Below the pieces are notes generated by a model. It searched no databases. It worked only from the letters and a program-made list of their open reading frames with translations, and was not told where the DNA came from. DNA of 64,000 nt from Betaproteobacteria bacterium (GTDB taxonomy: Bacteria > Pseudomonadota > Gammaproteobacteria > Burkholderiales > JACQAP01). Below, in pieces: positions 60,257 to 64,000 of the stretch; position 1 is the first letter of the stretch, and each line of letters begins with the position of its first letter. The translations under genes were made by a program, and so were the position numbers. The DNA is taken from the NCBI GenBank assembly GCA_016194905.1, contig JACQAP010000036.1:33147-97146 (forward strand), in the 5' to 3' direction.

Positions 60257-62299
60257 TTACTTGCGTTTGGCGGTCGCCAGCTTGTCGTCGTAAAAGGCGG
60301 CCATGCACTTGCCCACGTCGTGCGTCGGGTGGTCGCGAACGACCTTGCCCACGCGCGATACAGCCTCTTTGAGGTGATAAGCGTGTCCACCCAGGGCGAT
60401 GAATTTGCCTACTTCGGGGTTCATCATGTGCGCGATGACGTCGTTGTCGCGCTCCGTCACCGGGTAGTCAACGAGGACTTCCAATGAGTCGGTCGCGCCC
60501 ACCTTGATGTCGCCCGCATTCCACGACACCGTGAGTTCCACCGTGTGCTTGCCCGGTGCATCAAAGGAAAAGCCCTGGGTACTCCAGAACAGGTGGTGCT
60601 CGGCCGTGCGTGTCTCTCCCGGCTTGAGGTCCGACAGTTGGGACGCATCGCAGACGATCACGAACGGCGCCACGTCCAGCGCGCTGCCGTCAGACTTCAC
60701 GACCCTGAGCTCGGCGAAATCGTGTTCGATCCCGACGAAGTTCGGCGCCTGGATTGTGTCGCTCCCGGAGTTGGTCATCGTCCAGGTCAAATGGAGAGGC
60801 TCGCCGATTTTCACGCGGTGCTTCGTGGCCTCCAGGCTCAGCTCGAGCGAAGGATGCTGGACGACTTCGTCGGTCGTGTGATCGGCCTCGTCCTCGGAAG
60901 GAACCGGAATGCCGTTGTGCCCCGCTGTGAACGTCATGCCTCCGGGCCTGATGATCGGATCGGGCAGGTGCCGGAGATGGTGGCGCACGTGGCTGTTGAA
61001 ATCGAGATTGATGTCGTCCGGGAACGTGCCGCTCGCAGCGTGGATGGTGTTGGCGACGCTGGGCGTCGTTGTCATGATCGAGTTGTCGGCGCCGCCCTCC
61101 TGTTCCTGGTGAATCTGGTTGAACCCATGGGTGATCTCATGGGTGCAACTGCGCAGGAAGGCGCGCGGCACGTTCTTCTGCTGCTGATTGGCGGCGGACC
61201 CGAACCACGCACTGTCCGAGGACGGATAGCCGTCTTCGCAGAAGCTTGCGACACCCTCGCGCGGAACATTGATGGTGTCGAACATTACGCCGCGTCCGCA
61301 GCCGAGTTGCGCCTGCACGACCAGAACATGCATGTGCCAAGTGGCATCGAGGTTGACGGCGGAAAAGTCCGAAAGTGACGTCATGACAGCGTGCAGGGCG
61401 TTGCTCGGCCAGCAGGCGGTTGGGACCGTTGGCGGCATGGTGGTCGGAACCGGCACCGGATTGGGATCGGTCAGAACCGTCAGATCCCAATGCGCTTTAG
61501 CGTAGATCGTATTGAAGTACTCGCTGCCGCCGCCGCTCGGAACGGGCGCGGGCGCCACCGAGCCCGCCATTGTGTGGACTTCGACCGTTGCCCTACGGAA
61601 CATCGCGCTAACCCACGCCAGCGTGACCGACAGATTGCCCTGCAGGACGCCACCGATGTAGACCTGTCCTGTGAAATAGGGTCCGGCAAAGCCCGCTGGC
61701 GGCGCGATGGACATGAGGTAGATGTCCATGACCCGACTCGCGCTCGCCGGGAAGGTGCCGTCGAAACTGCCCGCGGCCGGTTGCGTGTAGTCGTACTCCT
61801 CGACCGTGAGATGGATCTTGCAGGCACCCTTTGAGATGAACGGAATGTTCACGGCGGTGACCTTGAGATAGGAGTTGTAGCGATTGCGCGCATAGATCGG
61901 AATGGTCGTGGGACCGAACGACGGTATTCCGCCGCCGAGCAGCACATCGAACCACGAGTAGCGATACGTGTCACCGCTGACGGCGTAGCTCGTGCCGTTC
62001 TTCTCCACTCGCAGCGTACCGAGCCGATATTTGCTGCCGAACCACCGGCGCGGTGTCACCGCGGGTGTGCTCGTGATGTTCAGCTGATAGCAGCCTTCCG
62101 GGAGGCTCAGGTGGCAGAGATGGAAGGGCGGGAGGCCGCCGCCCGGAAGCGGAATGCCGCCCGGTAAGGGCCAGGGCCAGGGCAGTTGCCCGATGCCTGG
62201 GGGTAGTTCCGGGCCTTCAGGATTAGGCGTGAAGTCGCCTGGTTTCACAAGGGAAGACACAGGAATTTGGGTCGATATGGACCTTTGTTGAGAAGGCAT
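60257..62299 (-). CDS. metzincin-like metallopeptidase with Pro-rich N-terminus, leaderless
   Basis: The 680-residue protein has a Pro/Gly-rich segment (about residues 28-58), beta-rich domains, and the zinc motif HEITHGFNQIH (H387, E388, H391, H397), a HExxHxxNxxH metzincin form with Asn in the usual Gly place, followed by DNSIM as a candidate Met-turn. A C-terminal beta-sandwich domain (ATKHRVKIGEPLHLTWTMTN) resembles an Ig-like or inhibitor-type fold. AAAGGAGTT precedes the ATG. There is no signal peptide, so export would need another route. It is the first gene of the two-peptidase operon. Confidence 0.78.
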   Translation of the reverse strand: MPSQQRSISTQIPVSSLVKPGDFTPNPEGPELPPGIGQLPWPWPLPGGIPLPGGGLPPFHLCHLSLPEGCYQLNITSTPAVTPRRWFGSKYRLGTLRVEKNGTSYAVSGDTYRYSWFDVLLGGGIPSFGPTTIPIYARNRYNSYLKVTAVNIPFISKGACKIHLTVEEYDYTQPAAGSFDGTFPASASRVMDIYLMSIAPPAGFAGPYFTGQVYIGGVLQGNLSVTLAWVSAMFRRATVEVHTMAGSVAPAPVPSGGGSEYFNTIYAKAHWDLTVLTDPNPVPVPTTMPPTVPTACWPSNALHAVMTSLSDFSAVNLDATWHMHVLVVQAQLGCGRGVMFDTINVPREGVASFCEDGYPSSDSAWFGSAANQQQKNVPRAFLRSCTHEITHGFNQIHQEQEGGADNSIMTTTPSVANTIHAASGTFPDDINLDFNSHVRHHLRHLPDPIIRPGGMTFTAGHNGIPVPSEDEADHTTDEVVQHPSLELSLEATKHRVKIGEPLHLTWTMTNSGSDTIQAPNFVGIEHDFAELRVVKSDGSALDVAPFVIVCDASQLSDLKPGETRTAEHHLFWSTQGFSFDAPGKHTVELTVSWNAGDIKVGATDSLEVLVDYPVTERDNDVIAHMMNPEVGKFIALGGHAYHLKEAVSRVGKVVRDHPTHDVGKCMAAFYDDKLATAKRK

Positions 62300-62636
62300 T
62301 TTGTAACTCCTTTATTAGATGTAAGGAGACGAAACGGCATTATTAAGTTGGCAATACGGGCCGAACTATTTCCGACTCTCGACCGAGAGAAGATCGCAAC
62401 ACACGTATCTCGGCAAGCTTTGCAACCCCTGGGACGGATTTTAGGGATATCGTTATCCACTTCGGTCCCACTCAACCCAGCATTTCCCGCTGAACTTGAC
62501 CATGCCCACCGAAATAATAAATTGCCATTACTCATTCATACCGTACGCCTTCGACACTTACATATCTCATACATATCTCATATCAACTAGATTTTGCTTC
62601 GAATCGCTTACCACTACATCACCCGATCGTATTAGG
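62300..62636. other. gene-free stretch between peptidase and decayed genes
   Basis: The 337 nt hold no frame I can support. They are lower in GC than their surroundings and contain the promoter of the metzincin gene on the minus strand. Mixed remnants are possible, but none was recognised. Confidence 0.4.
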
Positions 62637-63003
62637 TCATAGGTTCGATGTAATCGAAGACATCCGTACGCGCTTCTTCTCGATATGGTCGCGCTTGGCG
62701 GCGAGTTCTTTGTTGGAGGCGATCAGCTCCCAGAGGCGCACGAAGGCACGCATGATCCTCACGTTAACCGCGATGGCGCGCCGGGCGTTGAGCACCGAGG
62801 AGAGCATGGCCACGCCTTGCTCGGTGAACGCGTAGGGCGCATAGCGCCGGCCACCGCGGCCCGGATACTTTGAGGACACAAATTGTGATCTCAAAGCCTC
62901 CACCTCCTCGGCGGCAAGCTGGGGCAAGAAATCCTACGGGAAGCGCTCCAGATTGCGCTTGATCGCCTGCACCAGGACTACGGTCTCCACCTCGGGGATG
63001 TTG
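62637..63003 (-). pseudogene. decayed ORF6N-domain protein
   Basis: The minus strand encodes IPEVETVVLVQAIKRNLERFP, then an in-frame TAG near 62937, then DFLPQLAAEEVEALRSQFVS, RYAPYAFTEQGVAMLSSVLNARRAIAVNV, MRAFVRLWELIASNKELAAK. This is the ORF6N DNA-binding domain seen in phage and mobile elements, with a nonsense codon in the middle. Its tail passes into unrelated sequence: the overlapping frame there reads RTDVFDYIEP, the typical end piece of an IS3 transposase, so an IS may have cut it off. It overlaps the decayed HTH gene by a few bases on the other strand. Confidence 0.75.
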
Positions 63004-63311
63004 CAACGAAAGTTCGGCGACTCGACGTCCTCCGACAACGTCTATCGCGACCTAGGTCAGGATAACGCCAGTTCAAGGCGCTGCTCGCCGCCGAGATCAT
63101 CAAGACCCTCGATCGCGAACGTCTATCGGTGCGTCGGACCCAGACCCGCGCCAGCATTGCGGCGGCGGACTTCTCCCGTATCCGCAATGTGGATCCCGGC
63201 CGTTTCACGCTCGACCGCCTGATGGGAATCATTAATCGCCTTGGCTCGCGCGTCGAAGTGAAGGTGAAGGTCAAGCCGGCGACCCACACGGCGCGCCCGC
63301 CGCCGGTCTGA
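62998..63311 (+). pseudogene. HigA/XRE-type antitoxin, frameshifted
   Basis: From ATG 62998 the frame gives SSDNVYRDLG, then a shift near 63072 is needed to reach LLAAEIIKTLDRERLSVRRT, and ASIAAADFSRIRNVDPGRFT, LDRLMGIINRLGSRVEVKVK to a stop at 63311. The second part is the helix-turn-helix of a small XRE/HigA-like antitoxin family. The frame break and the absence of a toxin gene beside it mark it as a remnant of a toxin-antitoxin pair. Confidence 0.65.
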
Positions 63312-63465
63312 CGCGGGGAGGGAGGCTGTCAAAATTTGCGTGGCAGGAGTGGGTACACAACGGCCACGCACTTCCGAGTGGCAAAACGAGTGGCAATGTC
63401 GGGTAATGATTTGATCAGGAACGATATCCGGAGGTCTGCAAAACTACGCTGCATCGAAACAAGTT

Positions 63466-63534
63466 GGCGCGATGGCAGCGTGGTCATGCAGAGGATTGCA
63501 AATCCTTGTACGTCGATTCTGGTTCGCGCCTCCA
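63466..63534 (+). pseudogene. tRNA-Cys (GCA) with shortened T-arm
   Basis: The sequence starts GGCGCGA (5' acceptor), has a D-arm GGCAGCGTGGTCATGC, an anticodon arm with GCA (GAGGA-TTGCAAA-TCCTT), and ends TCGCGCC-T-CCA, with a matching 7-bp acceptor stem. Between the variable loop and the acceptor only about 12 nt remain (GTCGATTCTGGT) where 17 are expected, so about 5 nt of the T-arm, including the GTTCG core, are deleted. The anticodon stem carries a compensated base pair. It is most likely a mobile-element-carried tRNA gone bad, not a working tRNA. Confidence 0.7.
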
Positions 63535-63632
63535 ATACAGCCAAGTGATAACAAGAACATTCTTGATTTGCCGCGAGACAAAACTTATAGCATCGCCTTA
63601 CGGCGGCTCGTTCAGTCATAGCAGTTGGTCTC

Positions 63633-63650
63633 GAACCCACGACCCCTTGG
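63633..63650 (+). repeat. 18-nt direct repeat, right copy (putative att core)
   Basis: Identical to 55463-55480 and in the same direction. The flanks differ (TTGGTTCTAAACAC to the right), so this copy lies in a different tRNA-like context, as expected for the two ends of an integrated element. Confidence 0.65.
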
Positions 63651-63668
63651 TTCTAAACACAGCGTCTT

Positions 63669-63729
63669 AAATAACGCCGCATACTCGTCACGGCGCTGGG
63701 GGGAATAATCCTTTTATGCGGCGTTATTT
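63669..63729. repeat. 14-nt perfect inverted repeat beside the integrase fragment
   Basis: AAATAACGCCGCAT (63669-63682) and ATGCGGCGTTATTT (63716-63729) are exact reverse complements, with a 33-nt spacer. They stand between the right att-like core and the recombinase fragment. They may be arm sites or a transposon end. There is no T-run after the second arm, so a terminator role is unlikely. Confidence 0.6.
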
Positions 63730-63745
63730 GTGTCGCCATGTTTAA

Positions 63746-64000
63746 AACAATAGGGCATGGCAACGGGTGCGCAGGAATATAGGCATTCCCGATCTGCACA
63801 TCCACGATCTACGCCATACCGTGGGAATGCGGTTACGCGAGGCTGAAGTTCGGGAAGAGACGATTGCCGACATCCTTTGGCATGTTCGCCCAGGGATGAC
63901 AGCGCACTACTCGGTGGCCCAGGTTGCCGAACTGGTGGACGCGCTAAATCGAATTACCGATGAGCGCAGTCGGACGAATCGAAGCCTGGCAATGATTGCA
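63746..64000 (+). pseudogene. tyrosine recombinase (integrase), C-terminal fragment, runs off the window
   Basis: From the codon after TAA 63743-63745 the frame encodes NNRAWQRVRRNIGIPDLHIH, then HDLRHTVGMRLREAEVREET, IADILWHVRPGMTAHYSVAQ. The HxLRHT and LWH...HY motifs are the catalytic Arg/His and Tyr of tyrosine recombinases. The N-terminal core-binding domain and first Arg are missing, and a stop directly precedes the visible part, so it is truncated or interrupted. The last residues lie at the window edge. It is the expected enzyme for integration at a tRNA 3' end. Confidence 0.75.

Noticed and set aside
59123..60487. 454-residue plus-strand frame opposite the M1-like peptidase
   Set aside because: It overlaps two well-supported peptidase genes on the other strand and shows only Arg/Gly/Val-rich shadow sequence.
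1..64000. CRISPR array or rRNA operon
   Set aside because: No regularly spaced repeats and no rRNA-like stretches were seen anywhere in the window.

Overview
The window is a GC-rich chromosomal segment from a proteobacterium. Gene content points most plausibly to a betaproteobacterium or a related denitrifier: hemN, a cytochrome-c-dependent nitric oxide reductase (norCB), a BCAM0308-family protein, a phosphoketolase/acetate kinase pair and a chromate cluster. Taxonomy is inferred from gene content only.

Region 1 (1-6.4 kb, plus strand) is a metal/membrane cluster: a small membrane protein, an SRPBCC protein, a DUF5676 protein, a CopA-type P1B ATPase with two N-terminal metal-binding modules, a DUF2933 protein, an isoprenylcysteine-methyltransferase-like enzyme and a beta-CASP metallo-hydrolase.

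Region 2 (6.4-31 kb) looks like a hypoxia/dormancy regulon. Ten palindromes of the form TTGAY-N4-RTCAA (FNR/Anr/Dnr type, one with a single mismatch) lie upstream of a flavodoxin-like oxidoreductase, a DksA-like protein with divergent hemN, uspA, a CBS-domain gene followed by a ribosome-hibernation factor and a BCAM0308 protein, a GroEL paralogue, ackA-xfp, DUF2934-hsp20, an AarF/UbiB kinase, a SafE-type exporter and norCB. Each box has a -10-like hexamer about 31 nt from its centre, the geometry of class II FNR activation. The products would support low-oxygen survival: anaerobic haem synthesis, substrate-level ATP from phosphoketolase and acetate kinase, NO detoxification, ribosome hibernation and chaperones. 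mgtA, an alcohol dehydrogenase and a phosphotransferase/kinase fusion lie in the same block. Several members are damaged: a CBS gene with an in-frame TAG, a UspA lacking its middle, and an endolysin remnant.

Region 3 (31-51.5 kb) holds a MotB/MotA-like stator pair, then a metal/oxidative-stress cluster. The minus-strand part carries an SOD, a concanavalin-like secreted protein, an iron-type ABC importer whose binding protein is frameshifted, cytochrome c, lipocalin-like, PepSY-like, YncE-like and outer-membrane proteins, ChrA, and two tandem paralogous periplasmic proteins. Divergently lie ChrB, a stand-alone ChrB C-domain protein, a DUF1259 protein, two more cytochromes c (one beside an IS6 transposase scar) and a ChrB-N/ChrA fusion. 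ChrB modules thus occur in three architectures.

Region 4 (51.5-64 kb) holds an outer-membrane protein, a large Ig-like/PQQ-propeller lipoprotein, and a decayed mobile region. An 18-nt tRNA-derived direct repeat (55463-55480 and 63633-63650) brackets 8.2 kb that contains a MerR regulator, a sterol-desaturase-like hydroxylase, an IS3 scar, two large leaderless zinc metallopeptidases of unknown role, decayed ORF6N and HTH genes, and a tRNA-Cys with a truncated T-arm. A tyrosine-recombinase fragment runs off the right edge. I saw no CRISPR array, rRNA or intact tRNA.
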